Notes under the pieces: model-generated
The model's database searches: none
Seen by the model: only the letters and a program-made list of their open reading frames with translations
What the model was told of the DNA's origin: nothing
Program-made: the position numbers and the translations under genes
Shown: one piece after another, positions 1-7,889 of the stretch
How the letters are laid out: each line of letters opens with the position of its first letter
Position numbering within the stretch: position 1 is the first letter of the stretch
DNA from: an uncultured Ruminococcus sp.
GTDB taxonomy: Bacteria > Bacillota > Clostridia > Oscillospirales > Acutalibacteraceae
Reading direction: 5' to 3'
NCBI GenBank assembly: GCA_902778175.1
Contig: CACYWT010000011.1
Coordinates: 1 to 64,000 of the forward strand
Length of the DNA stretch: 64,000 nt

Positions 1-15
1 GGGTGCCATATATCC

Positions 16-88
16 GTTCAGTGGGAGTAAAAATCTCCCACTGAACGACAGCAAGCCTACGGCTTGCCTTTGCTTGTTGAAAGCAAAG
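16..88. repeat. Three consecutive perfect hairpins
   Basis: Three back-to-back inverted repeats without mismatch: a 12-bp stem (16-27 with 35-46, loop of 7), a 7-bp stem (51-57 with 61-67, loop TAC) and an 8-bp stem (68-75 with 81-88, loop of 5). The third is followed by CTTTTAAAA, so it may end transcription from a gene left of the window. Nothing in the stretch codes for a protein. Function is unknown. Confidence 0.7.
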
Positions 89-114
89 CTTTTAAAAATA
101 ATGCGTTATAGAGA

Positions 115-143
115 TTGAATAAGGTCCGGTTTTATGATATACT
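115..143 (+). promoter_or_regulatory. Sigma-A-type promoter for yebC
   Basis: TTGAAT at 115-120 and TATACT at 138-143 are separated by 17 bp. Start of transcription is expected near 150, giving a short leader that carries AAAAGGAGGA before the yebC start. Confidence 0.65.
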
Positions 144-179
144 ATATTGTGCTGTATTAAAAAAGGAGGAAGTTTTTGT

Positions 180-929
180 ATGTCAGGACATTCAAAATGG
201 AGTACCATCAAAAGAAAAAAGGAAAAGACTGACGGCGCAAGAGCCAAGGTCTTTACAAAGATCGGCAGAGAGCTTGCCGTTGCTGTGCGTGAAGGCGGCG
301 GAGCAGATCCGGCATCAAACTCAAAGCTTCGTGAGTGTATCGCAAAGGCAAAGGCTAATAATGTGCCTAATGAAAATATCGAGCGTATCATCAAAAAGGC
401 TGCCGGAAGTGCAGACGGCGATAACTACGAAACAATAATCTACGAGGGCTACGGTCCCTGCGGAATTGCCGTTATCGTTGAAACGCTGACCGACAACCGT
501 AACCGCACAGCCGGAGATATCCGTCATTATTTCGATAAATTCGGCGGAAACCTCGGTACACAGGGCTGCGTATCATTCATGTTCAGCAAGAAGGGTCTGC
601 TTGTCATAGAGAAAGAGGACAATGACGAGGATAAGGTAATGGAGGACGCTCTTGAGGCAGGCGCAGCGGATTTCAATGCGGACAGCGATGATGTTTACGA
701 GATCTATACCGAGCCTGATGATTTCGGTACTGTAATGGAAGCGCTTGCTGCCAAGGGATATGAATTTGTATCCGCTGATGTATCAGAGATACCGTCAACT
801 TATACAAAGATCGACGATGAAGAGGCTGCTGTAAAGATGCAGAAACTTCTTGACATTCTCGAGGATAATGACGATGTCCAGAACGTATACCACAACTGGG
901 ATATGCCTGATGAGCCGGACGAGGACTGA
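180..929 (+). CDS. yebC: YebC/PmpR family regulator / translation factor
   Basis: 249-residue protein of the conserved YebC family, cytoplasmic. Members were first described as DNA-binding regulators, and more recent work links the family to helping ribosomes through difficult (proline-rich) sequences. The N-terminus [16 protein letters not shown] is the family hallmark, and length is normal. The open frame extends 11 codons upstream, but the ATG at 180 is preceded by AAAAGGAGGA at an ideal distance and begins the conserved segment. The C-terminus is acidic. It is a single-gene transcript with its own promoter and a strong terminator just after the stop. Family assignment is secure; which of the two roles applies here cannot be told from sequence. 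Confidence 0.95.
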   Translation: MSGHSKWSTIKRKKEKTDGARAKVFTKIGRELAVAVREGGGADPASNSKLRECIAKAKANNVPNENIERIIKKAAGSADGDNYETIIYEGYGPCGIAVIVETLTDNRNRTAGDIRHYFDKFGGNLGTQGCVSFMFSKKGLLVIEKEDNDEDKVMEDALEAGAADFNADSDDVYEIYTEPDDFGTVMEALAAKGYEFVSADVSEIPSTYTKIDDEEAAVKMQKLLDILEDNDDVQNVYHNWDMPDEPDED

Positions 930-955
930 TCTCTGCAAAAGGTAATAACAGAAAA

Positions 956-989
956 AGAGCTGATGCACGAAAATGCAGCAGCTCTTTTT
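956..989. terminator. Bidirectional rho-independent terminator
   Basis: Long stem AGAGCTGATGCA / TGCAGCAGCTCT (one bulge) with loop CGAAAA, followed by TTTTT on the plus strand and preceded by AAAAA, so it also reads as a terminator on the minus strand. It lies between the convergent yebC and the lipoprotein gene at 1010. Confidence 0.85.
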
Positions 990-1009
990 GATTATGTAAT
1001 GATGTGGAT

Positions 1010-1507
1010 TCAGTCATTGCGGTATCTTGTTCTCGTCTGAGAATTGAGGTCGATCAGCTCATTGTATGCATTGTCATAATGCTCGAAGATCCGTTTGCTG
1101 TCGGATTTGTACATGATATCGTTTCCCGTGCTGCGGGAATTGTTTATCAGGCTTTTGAGCTGAGATACATCTGCAAGGGCTTCGGAGGAATATTTTTTCA
1201 GATCGTCGTCAATGTCGTTGTAGCGATCGGGTGCCTGCAGGGAAAGTACATTGCTGTAACATTCCGAAAGCTTGTCCAGTATTTCCACTGCCTCAGCCGA
1301 ATCCTCGGCTTTCCGTGTATCAAGCTTTTCGTTCAGTTTTTTGTACTGCCTTGTCAGGTTGACGGCTTCGTGGATATTTCCGTTTACGTCGCTGACATAG
1401 CCGGTGACGCTCAGACCGCCGTTGAAATTGCAGCCCGAGAGGATAATGCTCATTAACGCTGCCATAATGATACAGCAGGGGATAAGAGCTTTTCTGAAAT
1501 GCTTCAT
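1010..1507 (-). CDS. Small predicted lipoprotein, function unknown
   Basis: 165 residues. A type II signal peptide (two basic residues, hydrophobic core, lipobox LSGC) places the lipidated cysteine at residue 26, so it should be anchored on the outer face of the membrane. The rest is hydrophilic and probably helical, rich in Lys, Asp, Glu and Ser, without a motif I recognise. Start chosen at the ATG at 1507 because GGAGG sits 8 nt upstream; an upstream alternative at 1525 overlaps the previous gene by 4 nt but has no such site. It is the second gene of a two-lipoprotein operon; both encode a lipobox followed by a helical, charged domain, which suggests they act together. Family unknown. Confidence 0.8.
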   Translation of the reverse strand: MKHFRKALIPCCIIMAALMSIILSGCNFNGGLSVTGYVSDVNGNIHEAVNLTRQYKKLNEKLDTRKAEDSAEAVEILDKLSECYSNVLSLQAPDRYNDIDDDLKKYSSEALADVSQLKSLINNSRSTGNDIMYKSDSKRIFEHYDNAYNELIDLNSQTRTRYRND

Positions 1508-1521
1508 CAATTTACCTCCGC

Positions 1522-2349
1522 TCAAAGACCATAGACTGAAAGATCAACGGTTGCGTCAAGCTCATATATCTGTTCCAGAAGAACGGCGGTTCTGCCCTTG
1601 AAATAATTCATCATGGCAGCGTCTGCGGAAAGAAGTGCTTCTGTGCCGCCGCTGGAAGCTTCGCTGTTGAAACTGCTTTCTGTCTCGCTGATACTTTTGA
1701 TCCATTCGTCCTGCGACTGTTCAAGCTTAGCCTGTTCCTCGGGGCGGTCGGCAAGCTTGGTATGAAGATCGTCATATACCCTGGTTGAAAGCTCCTTCCA
1801 CTTCTCAGCATAGCTGATCGTGGTATTTCTCATGCTGTTGAGCGTATCGGCGGACTGCAGTTCCTGCTGATACTGAACGTCAAGAGCATTGCCGGAGAAA
1901 AGTTTGTTGAATTCCTCGTTTGAGGTAAATTCCGTTGCGGTATGATAATCCTTTACTATCTGTTCGTCGTCAAACTGATAGCCGTCAATGCTGACCTCGG
2001 CAGCCTGCGATTCGTCCGGTTCTTCCTCACCGGAATTTTCGCTGCTTTCTTCGGTCTTGCTTTCCTCGGATACTTCCGTCTTTGATTCCTCTTCTGAGCT
2101 TTCGGAGATGTCGGAGGACTGTTCCTCTTTTGATTCTTCCGCGGACGCCTCAGAGATAATTTCTTCCTTTTCTCCGGAGGAAGAAGCCTCACTGTCCGAT
2201 GTCGTTGAAGCTGATGTCATTGATGTATTGCTTTCGCTTTTTGAAGCAGCGCTTGTGTTGTCGGACTTATTGTTGCAGCCGGCACAAACGCAGACAGCTG
2301 CTGCGCAAATAACGGATATAAATAATGCTTTTTTTATCATATTTTTCAT
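1522..2349 (-). CDS. Predicted lipoprotein with Ser/Glu-rich linker
   Basis: 275 residues. Signal peptide with lipobox CAGC (cysteine 25). Residues about 30-125 form a low-complexity linker of Ser, Glu, Asp and Thr with no hydrophobic clusters, typical of a flexible spacer crossing the cell wall. Residues about 130-275 are a more ordered, probably helical domain that I cannot assign. Start at 2349 is supported by AAAGGA upstream; the frame is open for 24 more codons but those lack signal-peptide character. It precedes and is co-transcribed with the lipoprotein at 1010 (start regions 12-15 nt apart). A promoter with TTGAAA-17-TAAAAT lies upstream. No biochemical role can be proposed from sequence. 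Confidence 0.8.
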   Translation of the reverse strand: MKNMIKKALFISVICAAAVCVCAGCNNKSDNTSAASKSESNTSMTSASTTSDSEASSSGEKEEIISEASAEESKEEQSSDISESSEEESKTEVSEESKTEESSENSGEEEPDESQAAEVSIDGYQFDDEQIVKDYHTATEFTSNEEFNKLFSGNALDVQYQQELQSADTLNSMRNTTISYAEKWKELSTRVYDDLHTKLADRPEEQAKLEQSQDEWIKSISETESSFNSEASSGGTEALLSADAAMMNYFKGRTAVLLEQIYELDATVDLSVYGL

Positions 2350-2392
2350 GATCAACAGTCCTTTCTGTCGTAACAAATCGTTGTTCAAGGCT

Positions 2393-2421
2393 ATTTTAGC
2401 ACATTCTTTTCTGTTTTTCAA
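2393..2421 (-). promoter_or_regulatory. Promoter of the two-lipoprotein operon
   Basis: Read on the minus strand: TTGAAA (2421-2416), 17-bp spacer, TAAAAT (2398-2393), with TGC immediately before the -10 as in extended -10 promoters. Confidence 0.6.
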
Positions 2422-2488
2422 TCCGAATTATCTGACAGAAACCGAAATAATTTTGAAATGAGGAAGGCTGATAAAAATTTTTTGTTAC

Positions 2489-2517
2489 TTGTATAAGTTT
2501 TTGATATATGTTACAAT
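2489..2517 (+). promoter_or_regulatory. Promoter of the split HD-GYP gene
   Basis: TTGTAT (2489-2494) and TACAAT (2512-2517) separated by 17 bp, 50 bp before the ATG at 2567 and divergent from the lipoprotein promoter. Confidence 0.5.
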
Positions 2518-2566
2518 GTAATAGACAAATATATCTCAGCAATGCATTATTATTGAATGTGAGTAG

Positions 2567-3130
2567 ATGAAAATGAAAGTAAAATTAAAAAATAAACACA
2601 TGAAAAGACGCAGGAATATGATAATAATACTCGTAATACTATCAATAGTGCTTACTGCGTCGATAACATATGTCAGTGTGAGTCTTTTTACCGTCCGCGT
2701 CCGTGAAAGCCGTGTCAAGATCGCGCAGGGTTCTTCGGCTCTGGCGGCGGATATCATTGACGGCGACAAGATAAATAAATGGTTATCGGACGGCGTTGAC
2801 GACGAGTATAAACGTACATATACAATATTGAAACATGTGCTTGATAATACTCCCGATCTGAAATATCTTTATGTATATCAGATCAGGGAAGGCGGCTGTC
2901 ATGTCGTATTCGATTTTGATGTTGATACGGTTGAAGGCTCGCATCTGGGTGATTTTATTGAGTTTGATGATACGTTTCTTACGCTGAAGGAAACGCTCCT
3001 GTCGGGCGGAAGGATAGATCCTATCGAAAGCAATGATTCCTTTGGCTGGCTGATAACAAATTACGAGCCGATATGTGATTCCTCCGGAAAATGCGTAGCC
3101 TACGCGGGCGCAGATGTTTCGATGACGTAA
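2567..3130 (+). CDS. N-terminal sensor part of an interrupted HD-GYP protein
   Basis: 187 residues: a basic N-terminus, one membrane segment (about residues 18-40) and a probable extracytoplasmic sensor domain ending at ADVSMT. The reading frame meets TAA at 3128-3130. The very next codons in the same frame give LKNYINSF and then run straight into the membrane segment and HD-GYP domain that begin at 3155 (distance 588 nt, exactly 196 codons). Such sensors are normally membrane segment - extracellular domain - membrane segment - catalytic domain in one chain, so this is very likely the front part of one gene split by a nonsense codon. No strong ribosome site is visible at 2567; a later ATG at 2600 is possible. 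Confidence 0.75.
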   Translation: MKMKVKLKNKHMKRRRNMIIILVILSIVLTASITYVSVSLFTVRVRESRVKIAQGSSALAADIIDGDKINKWLSDGVDDEYKRTYTILKHVLDNTPDLKYLYVYQIREGGCHVVFDFDVDTVEGSHLGDFIEFDDTFLTLKETLLSGGRIDPIESNDSFGWLITNYEPICDSSGKCVAYAGADVSMT

Positions 3131-3154
3131 CTGAAAAACTACATAAACAGCTTC

Positions 3155-3925
3155 ATGAATTATATACTGATATTCTCAGGTATACTGCTTGTCATAATAC
3201 TTGCAGTCGGGATATGGGTTTCTGCTGATTATCACAAGTTCAACACCCTTGAAAGAATGAAGGAGCAGCAGAAGCGCGACAAGCAGCTTATGAAGGAAAT
3301 AATAGAGTCCTTTGCAAAGGTAATCGACCTTAAAGATTCCTACACTCAGGGTCATTCGATGCGTGTGGCAAAATATACGTGTATGCTGGCAAAGGAACTT
3401 GGGTGCAGTGACGATGAAGTAGAATTCTATTACAATATTGCACTTATGCATGATATCGGCAAGGTCGGTATCCCGGACGATGTTCTGAATAAGCCCGGAA
3501 AGCTTACCGATGAAGAATATGAGCTGATAAAATCCCATACCTCAAGAGGATATGAAACACTCAAAAATATCAGTCTGATGCCCGAACTTGCGACAGGAGC
3601 GCGTTCACACCATGAGCGTCCTGACGGAAAGGGATATCCCGAAGGATTAAAGGGCGAGGAGATACCGCGTGTTGCGCAGATCATTGCGGTTGCGGACTGT
3701 TTTGACGCTATGTATTCCAACAGACCATACAGAAAGCGTATGAATTTTGAGAAGGCGGTCAGCATAATCAAAGAGGTTTCCTGCACACAGCTTACATCAG
3801 ATGTTGTAGATGCGTTTCTGCGGCTGGTGGAAAAGGGAGAATTCCGCGCTCCCGACGATCACGGCGGCGGAAGTACGGAGGAGATCTCGAATATCAGGAA
3901 CAAGCCTGAAAAGAAGGACGAATAA
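3155..3925 (+). CDS. HD-GYP phosphodiesterase part, cut off from its sensor
   Basis: 256 residues: a membrane segment (about 4-24) and a cytoplasmic HD-GYP domain. HD-GYP enzymes hydrolyse cyclic-di-GMP or related cyclic dinucleotides with a metal centre. The HD pair (H99, D100 in MHDIGKVGIPD), the HHERPDGKGYP segment (H152, H153) and GYP (160-162) are all present, so catalysis looks intact. The ATG at 3155 has no Shine-Dalgarno sequence; the frame is continuous with the upstream sensor apart from one TAA at 3128. Independent translation would give a membrane-anchored enzyme without its sensor. Alternative explanations are a sequencing error at 3128 or low-level read-through. The gene ends 11 bp before a strong terminator. 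Confidence 0.85.
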   Translation: MNYILIFSGILLVIILAVGIWVSADYHKFNTLERMKEQQKRDKQLMKEIIESFAKVIDLKDSYTQGHSMRVAKYTCMLAKELGCSDDEVEFYYNIALMHDIGKVGIPDDVLNKPGKLTDEEYELIKSHTSRGYETLKNISLMPELATGARSHHERPDGKGYPEGLKGEEIPRVAQIIAVADCFDAMYSNRPYRKRMNFEKAVSIIKEVSCTQLTSDVVDAFLRLVEKGEFRAPDDHGGGSTEEISNIRNKPEKKDE

Positions 3926-3935
3926 AAGCATAAAG

Positions 3936-3969
3936 CTGCCGCATTGGAATGATGCGGCAGTCTTTTTTT
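3936..3969 (+). terminator. Rho-independent terminator
   Basis: Perfect 9-bp stem CTGCCGCAT / ATGCGGCAG (3936-3944 and 3952-3960) followed by TCTTTTTTT. It terminates the HD-GYP transcript; the convergent peptidase gene ends inside the T-tract. Confidence 0.88.
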
Positions 3970-4870
3970 ACAGTACAAGCGACAGAACAAGCATTTCGCG
4001 TATTTTTTCGTAAATGCTGTCAAGGTCAGAAACAGGCAGGGGATTCATTCCCTTTCCTATCTCCACCGTGAAGGCAGGACGGCGGAATTTCTGCTCGAAC
4101 CAGTCCTTGAAGCCTCCGCCGCAAGCAAGCCCCTGCGGTTCACTGAGGGTGTATCCGCTTACCTTTGACATTGCCTGAGCCATTCTCAGAGCGTCGGTTT
4201 CACGGTAATCGCCGTAATTCCAGTATATCTCCTCGCCCTGACTGTGCAGGGCTATGGCGTGAGATATGTTCCCTGCGCGGCAGTAGGACGCAATACAGCG
4301 GCTTTCAGGTTCGCTTTCGGGATATTCTCCGCCGTATTGAGTAGGCGCAGGAGCGGTTATCCCGTTTTCCTGCTCCAGAGCATGAAGCCTTTCCCAGTCT
4401 GCATCAAAATTATGGTTGATATCGACGCCCGCCGCATTTGCCTGCCAGCGCGAGGTATCACCCAGACAGCTCTGGGTCACAAGCGCATAATAATCGCCTG
4501 CCGCTCTTGCGCCGTGAAGCTGTATTTCTGTGCCGTCGGGATTAACGCAGGGCATTATCGCTACTCCGCGCATATTGAGAAATGTTCCGATCCGTATTCC
4601 GCATATGACCGAGCTGCTGCGTATCGCGGTGCATATATCGTCGGTAAGTCTGAGAAGAACGGCGCAGGTGAGCCATTCCATTCCGTGAAATCCTCCTGCT
4701 AAAAGCACCTGCTTTTTCCGGTTGCCTATACACAGAAGATCGAGAGGTCTTGCGCAGCGGCTTTCTCCGATCGTTTCACGGGAAAGAAAGGCGTTTTCCA
4801 TCAGAAGACCGCCGATGTACGCTTCCCTGATCCTTCTGTCGCAGGGTGAAGATAAAAGATAATGATTCAT
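3968..4870 (-). CDS. M14 family zinc carboxypeptidase
   Basis: 300 residues, no signal peptide, so probably cytoplasmic. The M14 zinc site is visible: HxxE (H62, E65 in GGFHGMEWLTC), third ligand H209 (ALHSQGEEIYW) and catalytic Glu270 (FTVEIGKGMNP). The conserved Asn/Arg region appears as NHNFDADW (153-159). The family cleaves C-terminal amino acids, and bacterial members of this size often act on peptidoglycan peptides (gamma-D-Glu-diaminopimelate bonds); that substrate is inference. Start set at 4870 because AAAGGAGGAA lies just upstream; the frame is open for 18 codons more. Single gene, convergent with the HD-GYP gene, divergent from the CBS-domain gene. Confidence 0.88.
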   Translation of the reverse strand: MNHYLLSSPCDRRIREAYIGGLLMENAFLSRETIGESRCARPLDLLCIGNRKKQVLLAGGFHGMEWLTCAVLLRLTDDICTAIRSSSVICGIRIGTFLNMRGVAIMPCVNPDGTEIQLHGARAAGDYYALVTQSCLGDTSRWQANAAGVDINHNFDADWERLHALEQENGITAPAPTQYGGEYPESEPESRCIASYCRAGNISHAIALHSQGEEIYWNYGDYRETDALRMAQAMSKVSGYTLSEPQGLACGGGFKDWFEQKFRRPAFTVEIGKGMNPLPVSDLDSIYEKIREMLVLSLVL

Positions 4871-4987
4871 ACAGAATGTTCCTCCTTTCGTATGTAATTT
4901 AAGTATAGCTTTGAAAAGGTGCATAAACTGTCATATTCACTGCAAGAAAAATATCTTATGTGAAGGCAATATAGTTTAATTTGACGA

Positions 4988-5016
4988 TTGACAACGAATG
5001 GCTTTTTTCGTATCAT
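4988..5016 (+). promoter_or_regulatory. Promoter upstream of the MITE-like element
   Basis: TTGACA (4988-4993), 17-bp spacer, TATCAT (5011-5016). A transcript from here would run through the whole palindromic repeat 5031-5205 before reaching the gene at 5235. Confidence 0.6.
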
Positions 5017-5030
5017 TTATAACAGGAAAG

Positions 5031-5205
5031 TAAGGTCAACACTGCGCAAAGAACGCCTTACGGTTTAGCTCCGCATATGCTTGCGCTTTTTCCGTTATTC
5101 TGCACAAAACCTGCTTGATAACCGTCAGGTTATTGGCTCGTTTTGCACGATCTGACGAAAAACTGACGGCGCATCTGCGGCACTATCTTTGTGCGGTATT
5201 GCCTT
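5031..5205. repeat. MITE-like palindromic element, copy 1 (most complete)
   Basis: 175-bp imperfect palindrome. The ends TAAGGTCAACACTGCGCAAA and TTTGTGCGGTATTGCCTT are inverted copies; an inner pair (CTTTTTCCGTTATTCTGCAC with GTGCAAAAC... on the other arm, 5087-5109 and 5137-5161) also matches; and the apex is the perfect hairpin ATAACC-GTCA-GGTTAT. Copies recur at 52139-52244 (half element) and 60669-60822 (opposite orientation). No coding capacity; spread by a transposase elsewhere in the genome is an inference. It occupies most of the gap 4871-5234 and lies between a promoter and the CBS-domain gene. Confidence 0.85.
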
Positions 5206-5234
5206 GGAAGATTTTTCTGAGAGGTGATCTTTAC

Positions 5235-6590
5235 ATGGCTGATGGTTCGGACATTGGCAGTTTAAGGGAATATCTTTGCAGCGGAACTCCTGCCGCGATA
5301 ACATGGATCGTAATATTTTTTCTGACGGTCTGCGCGATCATTTCCTCGCTTTATGCAGGGGCGCTGAGCGGCGCGAATATGAGTACCGTCAAAAAGGGCG
5401 TTCAGGCAGGATCGTCAAAGGCTGTAAAAGCTGAAAAAATGCTTGACAACGAACGGAAATATCTCAGCGGCGCATATACTGCGGCACTACTTTGCGGCTG
5501 TGCGGTCAGCGCGGCATTATCATATCTTTTGTTTTCGTATGCGCGTTCTCTTGCATTGTCATTCATTCACGATACAGGCGTCGGTTCCGCAATAGCAGCG
5601 GTGCTGATCTTTGCTGTTGTTTTTATAATATATACGGGGCTGTTTATCCTTACTCCCGAAAAAATAGGCTTCAGACTTGCCGACAGGATAATTATTTCCG
5701 CTTCGGGACTTTTTTCTGCTGTCAGGATCTGCTTTATTCCCGTGATATTCCCGGCGTTGCTTATATCGGATATTATTTCCGTGTTTTTCGGAAAAAATAC
5801 GCGGAAAGGCTCAAATCAGCTCACGGAAGATGAAATAATGCTGATGGTTGACGAAGGCGAGGAAAACGGTTTTATCGAGGGCAATACCAAGGATATGATC
5901 GAAAACGTCTTTGAATTTGACGATACGACAGTAGGTGAGATAATGACTCACCGCCGTGACGTCGTTGCCGTCAGAGATGATGCAAAAATAACAGACGTAG
6001 TGGAAACTGCAATACGCAGCGGACGTTCGCGGCTTCCTGTCTATCATGAGGATATAGATGATATCACGGGGGTAATACACGTCAAGGATCTGCTGCGCTT
6101 TGTCAGCACGAACGCACCGACAAGAAGGATCGGAAAGGATATAATCAAGGATATTGTTTTCGTTCCGGAATCAAAGCGATGCAGTGAGATGTTTGAATAT
6201 ATGACTTCCCACAGGATACAGATAGCTGTCGTTGTTGACGAATTCGGCGGAACGGGAGGGATCATCACGATGGAGGATCTGATCGAATCCATTGTCGGCA
6301 GCATACAGGACGAATACGACAATGAGGACGAGGATATCAAGCGTCTGGGCAAGAACCGTTTCACGGTGGACGGCGCTACTCCGCTTGATGAAATATCGGA
6401 GCTGACCGGCTGTGAGATAACGGACGAGGAGAATGATACGATAGCCGGATTCATGCTTGACAGGATAGGTCATATTCCGAAAAACAGCGAGCACCCCACG
6501 GTCAGCGTCGGGAATATCCGGTTTATTGTGCAGGAGGTTGAAAACCGCAGGATCTCCAAGGTACTCATAATAACCGGGAATAATCCGTGA
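5235..6590 (+). CDS. CNNM/CorC-type CBS-domain membrane protein (hemolysin C family)
   Basis: 451 residues. The N-terminal half has about four membrane segments (roughly 22-45, 80-100, 110-135, 150-175) in the position of the DUF21/CNNM domain, though conservation with the usual DUF21 is weak. A CBS pair follows (about 225-345, with the entry motif TVGEIMTHRRDVVAV and the exit VVVDEFGGTGGIITMEDLIE), then a CorC_HlyC domain (about 365-450). The family is tied to Mg2+/divalent cation export and resistance; it is not a proven hemolysin. Start at 5235 has GAGGTGA upstream. The open frame extends to 5115, but those extra 40 codons are translated repeat DNA and are rejected. Single gene. Confidence 0.88.
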   Translation: MADGSDIGSLREYLCSGTPAAITWIVIFFLTVCAIISSLYAGALSGANMSTVKKGVQAGSSKAVKAEKMLDNERKYLSGAYTAALLCGCAVSAALSYLLFSYARSLALSFIHDTGVGSAIAAVLIFAVVFIIYTGLFILTPEKIGFRLADRIIISASGLFSAVRICFIPVIFPALLISDIISVFFGKNTRKGSNQLTEDEIMLMVDEGEENGFIEGNTKDMIENVFEFDDTTVGEIMTHRRDVVAVRDDAKITDVVETAIRSGRSRLPVYHEDIDDITGVIHVKDLLRFVSTNAPTRRIGKDIIKDIVFVPESKRCSEMFEYMTSHRIQIAVVVDEFGGTGGIITMEDLIESIVGSIQDEYDNEDEDIKRLGKNRFTVDGATPLDEISELTGCEITDEENDTIAGFMLDRIGHIPKNSEHPTVSVGNIRFIVQEVENRRISKVLIITGNNP

Positions 6591-6696
6591 CCGGAAAAAA
6601 TGTTCAGCTCAGAGCCGGAGAACCTTCTTTGAATGAAAGCAGATAGTTCGTTTCTCCTGATCCTGTATAAAAACTTCTGAGCGTAAAAAGAAAAAC

Positions 6697-6725
6697 TTGC
6701 ATTTTTACTTCTGATATAGTATAAT
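6697..6725 (+). promoter_or_regulatory. efp promoter
   Basis: TTGCAT (6697-6702), 17-bp spacer, perfect TATAAT (6720-6725); leader of about 70 nt to the efp start. The rest of the gap 6591-6696 shows no gene or clear terminator. Confidence 0.75.
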
Positions 6726-6801
6726 CAATAAAGCGTATTTGCTGATTTGTTCCGATACCCGTCGGGATTAAATGATAAATTATTTTTTGGGAGGATTTTA
6801 A

Positions 6802-7359
6802 ATGATTACAGCAGGCGATTTCAGAAACGGCGTAACCTTTGATATGGACGGTCAGGTTGTTACCATTATTGAGTTTCAGCACGTAAAACCCGGTAAGGGC
6901 GCAGCTTTTGTCCGTACAAAAATCAGAAATGTTATCACCGGTGCGGTGGTTGAAAAAACTTTCAACCCTAACGATAAGTTTCCGACAGCTTTCATTGAGA
7001 GAAAGGATATGGAGTATATCTACAACGACGGTGAACTCTACTACTTCATGGACAGCGAAACATATGAGCAGACTCCGATCAATGCAAGCGTTCTCGGAGA
7101 TAACTTCAAGTTCGTAAAGGAAAATATGGTCTGCAAGATCATGTCATATAAGGGCAATGTTTTCGGCGTTGAGCCTCCGACATTCGTTCAGCTTGAGGTA
7201 ACTCAGACCGAACCCGGCGTTAAGGGCGATACAGCTACTAATGTAACAAAGCCGGCTACCCTTGAAACAGGCGCTGAAATCAAGGTTCCGATCTTTATCA
7301 ACGAGGGCGATAAGATCCAGATAGACACAAGAACGGGAGAATATATGTCCAGAGCATAA
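6802..7359 (+). CDS. efp: Elongation factor P
   Basis: 185 residues, usual length, three OB-like domains. EF-P binds between the P and E sites of the ribosome and rescues stalling at consecutive prolines. The N-terminal KOW-like domain carries the tip loop [10 protein letters not shown] with Lys32 at the position that enters the peptidyl-transferase centre, so this is a lysine-type EF-P. The C-terminus ends with the conserved [16 protein letters not shown]. The start follows TGGGAGGA. It heads a two-gene unit with the zinc-ribbon protein at 7389 (29 bp gap). No EpmA/EpmB or YmfI-type modification gene lies in the window. Confidence 0.97.
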   Translation: MITAGDFRNGVTFDMDGQVVTIIEFQHVKPGKGAAFVRTKIRNVITGAVVEKTFNPNDKFPTAFIERKDMEYIYNDGELYYFMDSETYEQTPINASVLGDNFKFVKENMVCKIMSYKGNVFGVEPPTFVQLEVTQTEPGVKGDTATNVTKPATLETGAEIKVPIFINEGDKIQIDTRTGEYMSRA

Positions 7360-7388
7360 ATCCCGTTGCGAAGGAAAGGGGAAAGAAT

Positions 7389-7823
7389 ATGCAGCTTAGT
7401 GAAAAAGCAGCTTATGTAAAAGGATTGATAGACGGTCTGGAGCTTGATCCGACCGATAAGCAGACAAAGGTATTCAAGCTGATTGCCGATCTGCTCGGCG
7501 ATATGGCTCAGGAAATAAAGGATCTTGAGCAGTGCTATGATGATGTGTCAGATCAGATAGACGGGATCAGCGAGGATCTCGCAGGAGTAGAGGATATCAT
7601 CTATGATGAATATGATGACGATGATGATTACAGCTTCGGCTCCGGTGATCTTAATGATGATTACAGCTATGAGGCGACCTGTCCGACTTGCGGAAATATC
7701 GTGTACATCAGTGAGGATTCTTTGAATGAGGGCGGGATCACCTGCCCGGAATGCGGAGAGACCCTTGAGTTTGATTACAGCGAGGATGAGCTTGACGCTG
7801 ACGTGGACGACACCGAAGAATAA
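7389..7823 (+). CDS. CD1247-type domain protein with C-terminal zinc ribbon
   Basis: 144 residues, soluble. The N-terminal helical region (1-70, starting LSEKAAYVKGLIDGLELD) matches the small clostridial family named after the C. difficile protein CD1247. It is followed by an acidic stretch (about 70-95) and a zinc ribbon made of CPTCG and CPECG about 25 residues apart, then an acidic tail. Four cysteines should bind one Zn. Function is unknown; the position directly behind efp hints at a translation-related role, but this is only context. The start follows GGAAAGGGGAAAG. Confidence 0.8.
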   Translation: MQLSEKAAYVKGLIDGLELDPTDKQTKVFKLIADLLGDMAQEIKDLEQCYDDVSDQIDGISEDLAGVEDIIYDEYDDDDDYSFGSGDLNDDYSYEATCPTCGNIVYISEDSLNEGGITCPECGETLEFDYSEDELDADVDDTEE

Positions 7824-7831
7824 CAGACAAA

Positions 7832-7872
7832 CGCAGGATCCTGCCGGCTTTAAAGCGGGATTCTGCGCTTTT
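7832..7872 (+). terminator. Probable terminator after the efp operon
   Basis: Imperfect hairpin CGCAGGATCC...GGATTCTGCG with G-U pairs and an inner GGCTTTAAAGC, followed by CTTTTGG. The weak T-tract makes partial read-through into the protease gene possible. Confidence 0.45.
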
Positions 7873-7889
7873 GGTTAGGAGGAATAAAT

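Noticed and set aside
3128..3130. Recoded stop (selenocysteine or pyrrolysine)
   Set aside because: The codon is TAA; selenocysteine uses TGA and pyrrolysine TAG, and no SECIS- or PYLIS-like structure was looked for beyond that.
5115..5234. Upstream extension of the CBS-domain protein by 40 residues
   Set aside because: The extra codons are made of the palindromic repeat, and GAGGTGA stands before the ATG at 5235.
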